A DNA stretch of 20,021 nucleotides from Pelagirhabdus alkalitolerans (GCF_900096905.1 NZ_FMYI01000015.1:1-20021); one strand, 5' to 3'; counted from the stretch's first letter, positions 1-7,832 are shown. Notes: generated by a model from the sequence alone, not told the origin. Made by a program: numbers and translations.

Positions 1-45
1 TTTTATTGTATCATCAATATAAAGATGTGAAGATCCGAATTGCAT

Positions 46-77
46 AAAAAAATAAGGAGTGAGCGTTAGCTCACCCC
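46..77 (-). terminator. Intrinsic terminator of murG
   Basis: Read on the minus strand, GGGGTGAGC and GCTCACTCC form a 9-bp stem around a TAAC loop, followed by TTATTTTTTT. One pair is a G-U wobble in the minus RNA but an A-C mismatch in the plus RNA, which supports minus-strand use. It lies about 30 nt after the murG stop codon. Confidence 0.85.
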
Positions 78-105
78 AACATTTGACTTAGAACCCTTTT
101 TATCT

Positions 106-1188
106 TTATTTGATTGATTTAGCTAACTGATACAGCTCATCAATCACACGTTGCGTCGCATCTTGACGTTCATATTGATTCATCGCATTTTTTATTTGAT
201 CTTTGTTTTTTGTTAAACCATTTACTTTCTTAATAAAAGACTGATCGTTTAAATCTTCTTCATATAACACATGCGCATAGCCCTGTTTTTCAAAAGCTTT
301 TGCATTTAAAATTTGGTCACCTCGACTCGCTTGTCTTGATAATGGAATCAGTAACATGGGCTTTTTAAGTGCTAAAAATTCAAAGATCGCATTAGCGCCT
401 GCGCGTGATACGACAACATCAGTTGCCGCTAACAAATCCGGTAAACCTTTATTTACATACTCAAATTGTTTATAACCACGGCGGTGAATTGTTGAATCTA
501 AATGGTCTTTCCCACAAATATGGATCACTTGATAAGTGGCAAGTAGCGTATCTAATTGCTCCCTTACTGCTTCGTTTAATCGCTTTGAACCAGCACTTCC
601 ACCCATCACCATCATGACCGGTTTTGAACGATCTAAATCTGCCATTTTAAGACCCGCACCTTGATCCCCTTCAAATAGTTCGGGGCGAATGACAGCACCA
701 ATCCACTTCGCTTTCTCTTTAGATAAATGATCTAGCGTTTCAGGGAACGTCGCTAAGATACGTTTCGCAAACGGCATAGCCAATTTATTCGCAAGACCTG
801 GGGTGATGTCTGATTCATGGATAATTGCTGGCACACCTTTTAACCGTGATGCCATTAAAACAGGAACCGAAACAAATCCACCTTTAGAAAAAATAACTTG
901 TGGTTTTAAACGATGCAAAATCATCGTTGCTTGCCTGATTCCATTTAATACTTTGAATGGATCTTTAAAATTTTCAATGGAAGCATATCGTCTTAACTTA
1001 CCCGTTGAAATCGGGTGATACGTAATACCTTCTAAATTTTCAATTAAATCACGTTCAATACCTTTTTTGGAGCCGATATAATCAATCTTCCAACCATCTT
1101 GTTTTAATATCGGGATAATGGCCAAGTTAACCATGACGTGCCCGGCCGTCCCACCACCTGTAAGGACAATTTGTTTTCGTTTTGTCAT
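106..1188 (-). CDS. murG: MurG, lipid II-forming GlcNAc transferase
   Basis: Undecaprenyldiphospho-muramoylpentapeptide beta-N-acetylglucosaminyltransferase. It adds GlcNAc from UDP-GlcNAc to lipid I to make lipid II on the inner face of the membrane. The protein is 360 aa with two Rossmann-like halves (GT28/GT-B fold). The N-terminal glycine loop GGGTAGH is at 11-17, a second loop GGSAGSK at 196-202, and the UDP-sugar site SRAGANAIFEF at 261-271, with GDQILNA at 290-296. Overall wording (KLRRY, FSKGGFVSVPV, HESDITPGLANK) matches the Staphylococcus aureus type rather than the Bacillus subtilis type. The start is ATG with AGAGG 7 nt upstream. It lies 50 nt behind the lipoprotein gene with no terminator between, so the two may be cotranscribed. 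No other murein-cluster genes are present, so it may be a second, stand-alone murG. Confidence 0.93.
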   Translation of the reverse strand: MTKRKQIVLTGGGTAGHVMVNLAIIPILKQDGWKIDYIGSKKGIERDLIENLEGITYHPISTGKLRRYASIENFKDPFKVLNGIRQATMILHRLKPQVIFSKGGFVSVPVLMASRLKGVPAIIHESDITPGLANKLAMPFAKRILATFPETLDHLSKEKAKWIGAVIRPELFEGDQGAGLKMADLDRSKPVMMVMGGSAGSKRLNEAVREQLDTLLATYQVIHICGKDHLDSTIHRRGYKQFEYVNKGLPDLLAATDVVVSRAGANAIFEFLALKKPMLLIPLSRQASRGDQILNAKAFEKQGYAHVLYEEDLNDQSFIKKVNGLTKNKDQIKNAMNQYERQDATQRVIDELYQLAKSIK

Positions 1189-1238
1189 CCTATAACCTCT
1201 TTCGTTTTCATTACACGCTTTTTCTTAGTATTTTAAAC

Positions 1239-1742
1239 TCAAGTTGAGGAATACATCGATTCTGCTATAACAATTAAATCTTCTTTCGTTATATCCTCAC
1301 CAGATTCTTGACGAGAGCTTTCTCTCCATTCTATATGATAAGTGAGTCCCTCATGCTCCCAAGTCATGACATGAGCAAATCGATTATGACGGTAAGTCGC
1401 TTCAATCGCTTCATTTAACAAGACATGTTCGCCTTCAAATGATTCATCTATTTCACCTTTGTAAACTTGGTACGTCATTAAATCATTATCTCTGGAGTAA
1501 AAACTAATATCTAATGCTTCGTCACTCGATTCATTAGAAAATGTATCAGTTATAATAAATTCAACTGACATCGGTAAGTAGCGAGGAAGTTGAGGATCAA
1601 AGGATAGCTCATCTAATGCTGCATTCACTTCACTTTCATCATATGTATAGTACCCTTCCGGTATCGTCTCTTCATCGTCTCCGCATCCAACTAACAAAAC
1701 AATGGCTATACAAAACACGATGATCATTTGCATCAACTTCAT
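1239..1742 (-). CDS. Secreted lipoprotein, DUF4367-like
   Basis: A 167-aa lipoprotein of unknown role. Residues 1-20 are a type II signal peptide with lipobox LVGC (Cys20), so the mature protein should be acylated and anchored outside the membrane. The mature part is very acidic. The C-terminal stretch (GLTYHIEWRESS, then ITKEDLIVIAESM) resembles the end of DUF4367 domains, where a Trp-containing strand precedes a helix ending in AESL/M; this assignment is by eye. The ATG has GAGGGGG 8 nt upstream. The gene precedes murG on the same strand, but nothing in the sequence links it to cell-wall synthesis directly. A weak TTGGAC-N17-AATATT box and a 15-bp palindrome (1770-1784) lie upstream. Confidence 0.75.
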   Translation of the reverse strand: MKLMQMIIVFCIAIVLLVGCGDDEETIPEGYYTYDESEVNAALDELSFDPQLPRYLPMSVEFIITDTFSNESSDEALDISFYSRDNDLMTYQVYKGEIDESFEGEHVLLNEAIEATYRHNRFAHVMTWEHEGLTYHIEWRESSRQESGEDITKEDLIVIAESMYSST

Positions 1743-1857
1743 ACAGCAATCCCCCTCAACAATTTATTTTAACAAATATTGTTACATTTAGATAGACGTC
1801 CAACCTATTATTCACGTTACAATTTTTATATATTCTAAAACATATGATTAAAAACAT

Positions 1858-1886
1858 AAAAAAAGATCGATTCTTCATCGATCTTT
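1858..1886 (-). terminator. Terminator of the amidohydrolase gene
   Basis: A perfect 10-bp stem AAAGATCGAT / ATCGATCTTT surrounds a 5-nt loop. On the minus strand it is followed by seven T. It sits directly after the amidohydrolase stop codon. Confidence 0.85.
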
Positions 1887-1894
1887 CTTTTCAT

Positions 1895-3073
1895 TCATGA
1901 TTCATTTAAATAATCAATAACTGCTGAGCCAATAACTTTTGCACCGTTCAACAAAGCTTTTTCATCAATATCAAATTTGGGGTGATGATACGGATAAATC
2001 AAACCCTTATTCTTATTTGCTGAGCCTGTAAAGAAATAAACACCTGGAATTTTGCGTGTGAAATAGGCAAAATCCTCTGCACCCATATTCGGTTTCATTT
2101 CGTGAATATTAGCTTCTGGCAATACATCTTTCGCTGCTTGAACTAACCTTTCGTTGACACGCGCATCATTTTTGGTTGCCGGATAACCGAAATCATATTG
2201 AACCGTCACATCAGCCCCTAATCCTTTCACTGTATAATCGGCCACTTGCTTAACCCATTCGGACATTTGAATACGTACATCATCATCAAAACTTCGCACA
2301 GTACCTTCTAGTATGGCTTGATTAGAGATGACATTCGTTGTATGACCCGCATGAAACGACCCAACGGTAAGGACTGCAGACTTTAGTGGATCCACTTTAC
2401 GACTCACGATTTGGTGCAATTGATTAACCAATTGAGAGCCAATCTGAATGACATCGGTCGTATCTTGAGGAAATGCACCGTGTCCTCCTACACCTTCAAT
2501 GGTGATTTTGAAATCATCACTTGCTCCTAAAATATAATCATAGCTGTGCCAAATTTGATCGACTTCTAAATAATTCTCCATATGCGTCGCGAAAATGACA
2601 TCAACACCTTCAAGCGCTCCATCCGCAATCATCGCTTGTGCACCACCTGGATCTTGTTCTTCTGCATGTTGATGAATAAAGACAATCGTTCCAGATAATT
2701 GATCCTTTATTTGGCTGAAGCTTTTTGACAGCCCTAAAGCGATGGCTGTATGGGCATCATGTCCACAAGCATGCATGACACCGTCTACCGTAGATTTATA
2801 AGGGACATCATTTTCTTCTTGTATTGGTAGAGCATCAAAATCTGCTCGAATGGCAACTGTTTTTCCAGGTTTCTTACCTTTTAACGTCGCTACAACACCG
2901 TTGCCACCGACTTCAGTTCGAACGTCTAAACCTAATTCTCGTTGGTAATCAGCTATGAATTGTGCCGTCTCTTTTTCTTGAAAAGAAAGTTCAGGATACA
3001 TATGCAAATGACGGCGAATCTTAATCATTTCTTGATAACTCTCTTCAATATATTTAAAAATCTTTGATTTCAA
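1895..3073 (-). CDS. M20D-family amidohydrolase / N-acyl amino acid deacylase
   Basis: A 392-aa metallo-amidohydrolase of the family holding aminoacylases, hippurate hydrolase and N-acetyl-diaminopimelate deacetylase. It probably hydrolyses an N-acylated amino acid in the cytoplasm; the substrate cannot be read from sequence. Family landmarks are RRHLHMYPELSF (20-31), the metal-binding MHACGHDAH (100-108, Cys103 and His105), HAEEQ with the catalytic/metal Glu (136-140), HMEN (164-167), a lid dimerisation domain in the middle, and the C-terminal YHHPKFDIDE metal His. The start is TTG with AAAGGAG 10 nt upstream; the next Met (residue 16) lies too close to the first conserved block. It follows opuCD by 66 nt, nearly all of it terminator plus ribosome site, so expression probably comes partly by readthrough from the osmolyte-import operon. 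Confidence 0.88.
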   Translation of the reverse strand: MKSKIFKYIEESYQEMIKIRRHLHMYPELSFQEKETAQFIADYQRELGLDVRTEVGGNGVVATLKGKKPGKTVAIRADFDALPIQEENDVPYKSTVDGVMHACGHDAHTAIALGLSKSFSQIKDQLSGTIVFIHQHAEEQDPGGAQAMIADGALEGVDVIFATHMENYLEVDQIWHSYDYILGASDDFKITIEGVGGHGAFPQDTTDVIQIGSQLVNQLHQIVSRKVDPLKSAVLTVGSFHAGHTTNVISNQAILEGTVRSFDDDVRIQMSEWVKQVADYTVKGLGADVTVQYDFGYPATKNDARVNERLVQAAKDVLPEANIHEMKPNMGAEDFAYFTRKIPGVYFFTGSANKNKGLIYPYHHPKFDIDEKALLNGAKVIGSAVIDYLNES

Positions 3074-3095
3074 TGAACTCAGGCTCCTTTATTGT

Positions 3096-3131
3096 AAAAA
3101 AAGATGCCGACAAATCAATCGGCATCTTTTT
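3096..3131 (-). terminator. Intrinsic terminator between opuCD and the amidohydrolase
   Basis: A perfect 13-bp stem AAAAAGATGCCGA / TCGGCATCTTTTT with an 8-nt loop is followed on the minus strand by more T. It begins 9 nt after opuCD ends, and its distal end is only about 8 nt from the amidohydrolase ribosome site. It can therefore act as an intra-operon partial terminator. Confidence 0.88.
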
Positions 3132-3139
3132 CTATACAT

Positions 3140-3784
3140 TTAATTTGCAAAGCGTCTTTTCGTTTTGTTTTCAACTTTTCCTAGTAAGAAGTCTGCAATA
3201 ATCGCTAACACAGCTGCTGGTATAGCCCCTGCAACAAGACGAATCTCATTTTGCAGATTTATACCACTCACAATCTCACGACCAAGACCTCCCCCACCTA
3301 TATATGGGGCGATCGTTGCAACGGCAACAGCAATAACAGCTGCCACACGCAAACCTGCCATTAAAAATGGAATTGATAATGGAAATTGTACTTTAGCAAG
3401 TAATTGTAATGGCGTCATGCCGATTCCTTTACCTGCTTCTGTGATCCCTGGATCAACTTCTTTAATTCCGACATACGTATTACGTACAATCGGTAATAAA
3501 GAATAAAAGAACAAGCCGATCACAACAGTTGATGTTCCCATCCCGAAATAAATCAACAGGATCGCTAGCATCGCAATACTTGGGATCAGTTGTAATATAT
3601 TAACGAGTGATAAAATTACAGGTGCTAATTTTTTATATTTTGCCGCCAATATACCAAGTGGTACACCAGCAATTAGCGCATAAGCAATTGCTTGTACGAC
3701 CATAATAATATGTTCAATCGTTAATGAAACAAATGTTGACGAATTGTTCGCCATATAGCGACCAACTTCGATTAAAAAATCCAT
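3140..3784 (-). CDS. opuCD: OpuCD-type osmolyte ABC permease
   Basis: A 214-aa inner-membrane permease of the OpuC type, which imports glycine betaine, carnitine, choline and related compatible solutes. It has about six hydrophobic segments, starting with IEHIIMVVQAIAYALIAGV near residue 25. The cytoplasmic coupling (EAA) loop is around residues 115-135 (EAGKGIGMTPLQLLAKVQFP), which contacts the ATPase. The end GGGGLGREIVSGI is typical of the family. ATG start with a modest GTGGGGAT ribosome site. It is the last gene of opuCA-CB-CC-CD and pairs with OpuCB, with which it shares clear wording (EAxKGxG, PLLRNTYxGI-like), to form the heterodimeric pore. Confidence 0.92.
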   Translation of the reverse strand: MDFLIEVGRYMANNSSTFVSLTIEHIIMVVQAIAYALIAGVPLGILAAKYKKLAPVILSLVNILQLIPSIAMLAILLIYFGMGTSTVVIGLFFYSLLPIVRNTYVGIKEVDPGITEAGKGIGMTPLQLLAKVQFPLSIPFLMAGLRVAAVIAVAVATIAPYIGGGGLGREIVSGINLQNEIRLVAGAIPAAVLAIIADFLLGKVENKTKRRFAN

Positions 3785-3806
3785 GTTTGGATCCCCACTT
3801 TATTGT

Positions 3807-4706
3807 TTAGTTTAAAAATCCTTCTTCTTCCAAGAATTCTTGAGCAACTTCTTGAGTTGAACGACCTTGGATGTCCACTTCGTTAATAAGTTCTGACATA
3901 CGTTCTGTTGAAATTGAACCGACTAATGATTCCATAATTTCAGCTACTTCTGGGAAGTTATCTAGTACTTCATCACGAGCCACTAAAGATGCATCATATG
4001 GTGGGAAGAATTGTTGATCATCTTCTAAAATACGTAGATCATATTCAACGATTTGCGGATCTACTGTATAAGCTGTCACGACATCTACTTCATCACTTGC
4101 AATACCTTCATACATAAGTGATACTTCCATACCATTTGCATCACCGAATTCAAAGCCATAAGCTTCTTGGAAACCACGGTAACCATCGTTGTCACGCTCA
4201 ATCCAGGTTGTATCTGTTCCTAGAATTAAATCATCTGCAAAAGGTTCTAAGTCTGAAATCGTTGAAATATTCTCTTCATCTGCAAATCCACCTTGGATCG
4301 CAATCGCATATTCGTTTGTAAATCCAATTGTATCGTACCAAGTAATCCCATACTCTGGTCCGAAGAACTCTTGTGCATTTTCAATTGTTTCTTGTGGATC
4401 TGCTGAGAATTCTACATCATCAAAGTGATTATTGTAGACCTCACCTGAATATAGTAATGCAAAATCAAACTCTTCACGGTCAATTGCCGTTAGTACTTGC
4501 GGACTTGCTTGAATATCTTCTGTCATGTTTACTGAATGCTCCGTTTGGTCTTCAACGAGCATTTTTACCATCTCACCAACAATTTTCGGATCTGTATATG
4601 ATTGTGCACCAAATTCAAATGTTTGGCTTCCTTCTGTATCGTCTCCACACGCTGCTACAACTAGTAGTACTGTAGCAAGTAAGCTAGTTAAAATAAGTTT
4701 TTTCAT
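3807..4706 (-). CDS. opuCC: OpuCC-type substrate-binding lipoprotein
   Basis: A 299-aa extracellular solute-binding lipoprotein that captures compatible solutes and delivers them to OpuCB/OpuCD. The signal peptide ends in lipobox VAAC (Cys20). The mature part is a type II (OpuAC/ProX-like) binding fold with characteristic blocks AQSYTDPKIVGEM, DFALLYSGE, GITWYDTIGFTNEYA, and YTVDPQIVEYDL near the C-terminal lobe. Aromatic residues in these blocks normally form the cation-binding cage. It is strongly acidic, as expected of an exposed protein in a salt-adapted cell. ATG start with AAAGGGG upstream. It sits between the two permease genes, as in Bacillus subtilis opuC. Confidence 0.93.
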   Translation of the reverse strand: MKKLILTSLLATVLLVVAACGDDTEGSQTFEFGAQSYTDPKIVGEMVKMLVEDQTEHSVNMTEDIQASPQVLTAIDREEFDFALLYSGEVYNNHFDDVEFSADPQETIENAQEFFGPEYGITWYDTIGFTNEYAIAIQGGFADEENISTISDLEPFADDLILGTDTTWIERDNDGYRGFQEAYGFEFGDANGMEVSLMYEGIASDEVDVVTAYTVDPQIVEYDLRILEDDQQFFPPYDASLVARDEVLDNFPEVAEIMESLVGSISTERMSELINEVDIQGRSTQEVAQEFLEEEGFLN

Positions 4707-4743
4707 TTAAATAATCCCCTTTTTCTGTTTTTTTTTATTTATA

Positions 4744-5385
4744 TTAAGCTCTTGAGAGTTTCTTCTCAATTAAGCCAAATAACAAATCAATAAATAATGC
4801 TAAAATAATCGCTAACATCGTACCCGTAAAAATCATGTAAGTGTTATTGACACCGATACCCGCCATGACCAAGTCACCTAGTCCCCCAGCACCAATAACA
4901 GCTGCAAGTGTTGTCCAACTGATAATATAAACGGTTGTAATTCGAATACCTGACATAATATACGGCACGGCGATCGGTAATTCAATTTTGAATAATCGCT
5001 GGACGGTGTTATATCCCATGCCTTTTGCTGCCTCAACAATTCCTTGGTCAATCGACTCAATGCCAGCATACGTATTTCTAAGTAGCGGCAATAAAGCATA
5101 TAAGAACAAGGCGACGACAGCCGGTGTAAAACCAATACCAAAAACGGGTATTAATAAAGCAAACATGGCGATTGTAGGCACTGTTTGAAACAAGTTTGCT
5201 ACACTAAAGATCAAGCCCTTCACTCGCTCATGTTTCATTTTTGTCATCCAAATTGCTAAAGGTATCGTCAAAATAATGGCAAATAAGATCGACACAAATG
5301 AAATCGTTAAATGTTCAATTAAATATTCGAAAATATTTTCATAACGTATTTCCCAAAATTCAATATATTCTTCGATTAAATTCAT
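4744..5385 (-). CDS. opuCB: OpuCB-type osmolyte ABC permease
   Basis: A 213-aa membrane permease partner of OpuCD. About six hydrophobic segments are visible, for example FVSILFAIILTIPLAIWM near residue 30 and the C-terminal FTGTMLAIILALFIDLLFGLI. The coupling loop EAAKGMGYNTVQRLFKIELP is near residues 117-136, followed by GAGGLGDLVMAGI. Its ATG overlaps the opuCA stop codon (ATGA), so the two are translationally coupled. Together with OpuCA, OpuCC and OpuCD it makes a complete importer for betaine, carnitine or choline-like solutes. Confidence 0.92.
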   Translation of the reverse strand: MNLIEEYIEFWEIRYENIFEYLIEHLTISFVSILFAIILTIPLAIWMTKMKHERVKGLIFSVANLFQTVPTIAMFALLIPVFGIGFTPAVVALFLYALLPLLRNTYAGIESIDQGIVEAAKGMGYNTVQRLFKIELPIAVPYIMSGIRITTVYIISWTTLAAVIGAGGLGDLVMAGIGVNNTYMIFTGTMLAIILALFIDLLFGLIEKKLSRA

Positions 5386-6494
5386 GATTTCACACCACTT
5401 TTAGAATCGAATTTTTGATAAAGTACATCAAGTACTTGATCTTGATCTAGAACACCAATAAAAGTACCATCTTTTTCAATAACAGGTGCGATCGTTTCAC
5501 GACTCCCGACAAATTGTTTTGTCTCATCATCACGCTGATAGGCATCCACTTTTACAATAAGATCGTTTAATGTCTTATCTTGTTGACCAATGGCATCATA
5601 TAAACTGACGACACCTAAGTAAAGATTGTTTTCATCAACAATGGGTAATTGATCTTGCTTATGATCAAGCATGAGCTTCATAACAGCTTCGACTGATTGA
5701 TCGTGTGTTCCATACGTATAATTTTGATCAATGAACGCCGTCATCGGTGGAAGTCCTTTTGCTTGTTCGAGTCGTTCACTTCCAATAAAGTCTTCAACAA
5801 ATGCGTTCGCTGGATTTGTTAAAAGCTCGTGAGGCGAGCCTTTTTGAACGACTTCTCCATCACGCATTAGAATGATTTGATCAGCAATCTTAATCGCTTC
5901 ATCCATATCATGTGTAACAAAGACAATCGTCTTATTGATCTCTTGTTGTAATTTAACTAACTCGTCTTGTAATTGTTCACGACTAATTGGGTCGAGTGCA
6001 CTAAATGGCTCATCCATCAAGATAATGTCTGGTTCAGCAGCAAGTGCACGAATCACACCAATACGTTGTTGTTGTCCACCACTTAATTCATTTGGATAGC
6101 GTTTTTTGTACACTTGTGGATCCAAATCAACCATATTAAGCAACTCATCAACTTTTTTATCAATTTTCTTTTTATCCCACTTCAATAACTTTGGCACAGC
6201 TGCCACATTGTCATAAATCGTCATATGTGGAAATAGCCCAATACTTTGAATGACATAACCCATTTGACGTCTTAGGTCAATTGGATTAATCTCTGAAATC
6301 AGCTTATCATTAATTGTCAATTCACCATCTGTATAATCAATTAATCGATTTAGTAATTTCATGGTCGTCGTCTTTCCACAACCACTTGGTCCAATTAATA
6401 CATTTAACTGACCTTCTTCAAAGGTTAGATCGATTTCTTTCAAGGCCTGAAAGCCATCATCGTATATTTTGCTTACTTTCTTTAATTGAATCAA
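5382..6494 (-). CDS. opuCA: OpuCA-type ABC ATPase with CBS domains
   Basis: A 370-aa ATP-binding subunit of the compatible-solute importer. The ABC domain covers about 1-240: Walker A GPSGCGKTT (35-43), Q-loop Gln83, signature LSGGQQQR (137-144), Walker B ILMDEP (158-163) and switch His195. Residues about 250-365 form a tandem CBS module, the part that in related OpuA/OpuC systems senses ionic strength or nucleotides. The start is TTG with AAGAAGGG 7 nt upstream and gives the expected family N-terminus (MIQLKKVSKIY). It is the first gene of the four-gene operon. The 246-nt upstream gap is shared with the divergent regulator and contains dyads, so osmolyte-responsive repression is likely. Confidence 0.94.
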   Translation of the reverse strand: MIQLKKVSKIYDDGFQALKEIDLTFEEGQLNVLIGPSGCGKTTTMKLLNRLIDYTDGELTINDKLISEINPIDLRRQMGYVIQSIGLFPHMTIYDNVAAVPKLLKWDKKKIDKKVDELLNMVDLDPQVYKKRYPNELSGGQQQRIGVIRALAAEPDIILMDEPFSALDPISREQLQDELVKLQQEINKTIVFVTHDMDEAIKIADQIILMRDGEVVQKGSPHELLTNPANAFVEDFIGSERLEQAKGLPPMTAFIDQNYTYGTHDQSVEAVMKLMLDHKQDQLPIVDENNLYLGVVSLYDAIGQQDKTLNDLIVKVDAYQRDDETKQFVGSRETIAPVIEKDGTFIGVLDQDQVLDVLYQKFDSKSGVKS

Positions 6495-6567
6495 CTATTG
6501 TCCCTTCTTTCGTCGGTCTTTTTTGTACTAACGCTATTCTAGCGAACAATGATGAAATATCAAAACG

Positions 6568-6602
6568 TTGTATAAACTTTAAATTGCACAAACTTTATAC
6601 AA
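6568..6602. promoter_or_regulatory. Candidate operator: TTGTATAAA dyad upstream of opuCA
   Basis: Perfect 9-bp inverted arms TTGTATAAA and TTTATACAA are separated by 17 nt, 74 nt before the opuCA start. Position and symmetry suit a dimeric repressor such as the neighbouring GbsR/OpcR-type protein. That pairing is inference, and A+T richness raises the chance of a fortuitous dyad. No confident sigma-A promoter for opuCA could be fixed. Confidence 0.4.
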
Positions 6603-6605
6603 AAT

Positions 6606-6630
6606 AAAGTGTATGAATTATATAAACTTT
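6606..6630. promoter_or_regulatory. Second dyad and possible opuCA -10 region
   Basis: A 25-bp imperfect palindrome with arms AAAGTGTAT and ATAAACTTT (one mismatch) lies 4 nt from the first dyad. Its centre includes TATAAT on the minus strand (6617-6622), a possible opuCA -10 box without a good -35. If so, a bound repressor would cover the promoter. Confidence 0.35.
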
Positions 6631-6668
6631 TTTTACTTATAATTCCGCCATATTTCGTTCAAATACTC

Positions 6669-6715
6669 CTCATTTTGTCATTTGGTTCTGAAAATGAGAT
6701 GTGCTAAGGTATAAT
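6669..6715 (+). promoter_or_regulatory. Promoter of the gbsR/opcR-like gene with overlapping dyad
   Basis: TTCTGA (6686-6691), an 18-nt spacer and a perfect TATAAT (6710-6715) precede the regulator by 25 nt. A dyad with perfect 8-bp arms, CTCATTTT (6669-6676) and AAAATGAG (6691-6698), covers the -35 box. This would allow autoregulation. The -10 is convincing; the -35 and operator are tentative. Confidence 0.5.
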
Positions 6716-6740
6716 AAAAAAGAAAAAGAGATGATAATGG

Positions 6741-7298
6741 ATGAATCATGAAGAACGATTAGAACAAATTAAACATCGCGTGAGTGAACAAATTGCAGAA
6801 AATATGAAATCATATGGTTTTCCTGGCACCATTGGTCGTGTCATTGCCGCTATCTTTTATGAAGGACGTGCGCTTGATCTAGATGAGTTAGCCGAACATA
6901 CCGGTATGAGCAAGACTCGCATGAGCCAAGTGTTAAGGGAAATGGTCCATTACGATATTGCGGAAAAAGCTTTTGTTCGTGGGTCGAGAAAAGACCACTA
7001 TACTGTTGAGGAAGATTATTACCAAACATTCATTTCTTTATTCACATCAAACTGGCGCGATGTCGTTGTGCGTAATCGAAAAATTGAAAGTCGAATCATG
7101 CAAGAACTCGAGTCAATTATGAACGATCCAGAAGCAACACCAGAAGTGATCGAAAAAGCAAAGATGTACAAAGATGATTCACTCGCTTCTGTTGCTTATT
7201 ATGATTGGATCGATCGTGTCGTTGAGTTATTTGAGTCGCAAAAAATATTTGATATTGTACCTAAAAAAGAAATTGAAGAGATTAAGAAAGATTTATAA
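6741..7298 (+). CDS. GbsR/OpcR-family choline-type osmolyte regulator
   Basis: A 185-aa winged-helix DNA-binding protein of the GbsR family (MarR-like fold). In Bacillus subtilis GbsR and OpcR repress opuB and opuC and respond to choline or glycine betaine. The helix-turn-helix lies at about 30-75 (GRVIAAIFYEGRALDLDELAEHTGMSKTRMSQVLREM), followed by a wing (RGSRKDHYTVEEDYY) and a helical effector/dimerisation part with several aromatic residues. It is divergent from opuCA, so the obvious target is the opuC operon plus itself, by context. OpcR is the nearest functional parallel, but GbsR cannot be excluded; no gbsAB betaine-synthesis genes lie here. The ATG has AAAGAG about 10 nt upstream. Confidence 0.88.
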   Translation: MNHEERLEQIKHRVSEQIAENMKSYGFPGTIGRVIAAIFYEGRALDLDELAEHTGMSKTRMSQVLREMVHYDIAEKAFVRGSRKDHYTVEEDYYQTFISLFTSNWRDVVVRNRKIESRIMQELESIMNDPEATPEVIEKAKMYKDDSLASVAYYDWIDRVVELFESQKIFDIVPKKEIEEIKKDL

Positions 7299-7325
7299 TG
7301 CGTTAATCACAGTCCTTAAACAATT

Positions 7326-7371
7326 AAAAACGCCCAATCGACATGATAAAAATGTCGATTGGGCGTTTTTT
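7326..7371 (+). terminator. Strong terminator hairpin (family copy 1) after the regulator
   Basis: A perfect 19-bp stem (arms 7326-7344 and 7352-7370) with loop GATAAAA, flanked by A5 and T6. It can work in either direction. Its core CGCCCAATCGACAT is a variant of the hairpins at 7833-7880 and 10122-10170, so it is one member of a repeated family. Confidence 0.9.
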
Positions 7372-7414
7372 AGGTTGTAACGTAAATAATGTTCGGAATA
7401 GAGCTGCTTGTTTG

Positions 7415-7544
7415 TGACTCACTTTCGGTGGGCGCTTGCCGCGGGCACGGCTTCAGCTAACTGAGGAAAGAAAGCCTCTTTCCTCAGTGGATCTTCAGCT
7501 CGCACTTATCCCGCAGGCGTCGCCACCGATTGTTCGTCAAGTTT
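7415..7544. repeat. Compound repeat, unit I, locus A
   Basis: A 130-bp GC-rich non-coding unit matching 10201-10330 with about 12 mismatches and no length change (counted by eye). The outer ends CGGTGG and CCACCG and the inner GCGGG/CCCGC are inverted, and the middle has a perfect 11-bp stem, CTGAGGAAAGA (7461-7471) with TCTTTCCTCAG (7477-7487). It can thus fold as one long interrupted hairpin. I recall similar sequences scattered between genes in Bacillaceae genomes, but no name is claimed. The stretch 7372-7832 holds only repeat units I, II and III and short spacers. Confidence 0.85.
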
Positions 7545-7594
7545 CCCCTCTCTAAAGCTTGTTGTTTTATAAGGTCGTTCATGATGTCAGGTAC

Positions 7595-7737
7595 ACTAAG
7601 CGGAACCAAAATGCGTAGACTTCTGCGGGAATAACGTGAGCCCGAAAATCACCCATAGCGAACCATTGGTCAGCTATGGGAAGTTGAGGCCACGCCCGCG
7701 AAAAGCGAAGCATTTTGGTGGAACGGTAATCATCGAT
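7595..7737. repeat. Compound repeat, unit II, locus A
   Basis: About 143 bp. The left 45 bp and right 45 bp match 10423-10557, while the centre differs. The ends carry perfect inverted arms ACCAAAATGC and GCATTTTGGT, and the centre has CCCATAGC (7652-7659) with GCTATGGG (7673-7680) around a smaller ACC/GGT stem. It shares CTGCGGGA and CCCGCG-AAGCG blocks with unit I read in the opposite direction, so I and II look like inverted relatives. Confidence 0.8.
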
Positions 7738-7747
7738 AAACACTTTT

Positions 7748-7774
7748 GAAACACGAGAACCGTCCCCGTGTTTC
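7748..7774 (-). repeat. 27-bp GAAACACG element, copy 1
   Basis: A palindrome-ended element, GAAACACG-N11-CGTGTTTC, with asymmetric core ACGGTTCT on the minus strand. The same element in the opposite orientation is at 10091-10117 (4 differences of 27), and a degenerate piece is at 10180-10202. Confidence 0.75.
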
Positions 7775-7832
7775 CCCGCAAACACATTTTTGTTATGATT
7801 TTTTTAGAAGCAGTGGGGTGCTCATATCTCAT

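Noticed and set aside
7579..7785. A 68-codon minus-strand open frame
   Set aside because: It lies wholly inside repeat unit II and the GAAACACG element, has no ribosome site, and the frame is not kept at the second locus.
7372..7832. CRISPR array or tRNA-like structure in the GC-rich region
   Set aside because: There are no short direct repeats with regular spacers and no cloverleaf; the GC-rich units are two imperfect inverted repeats.
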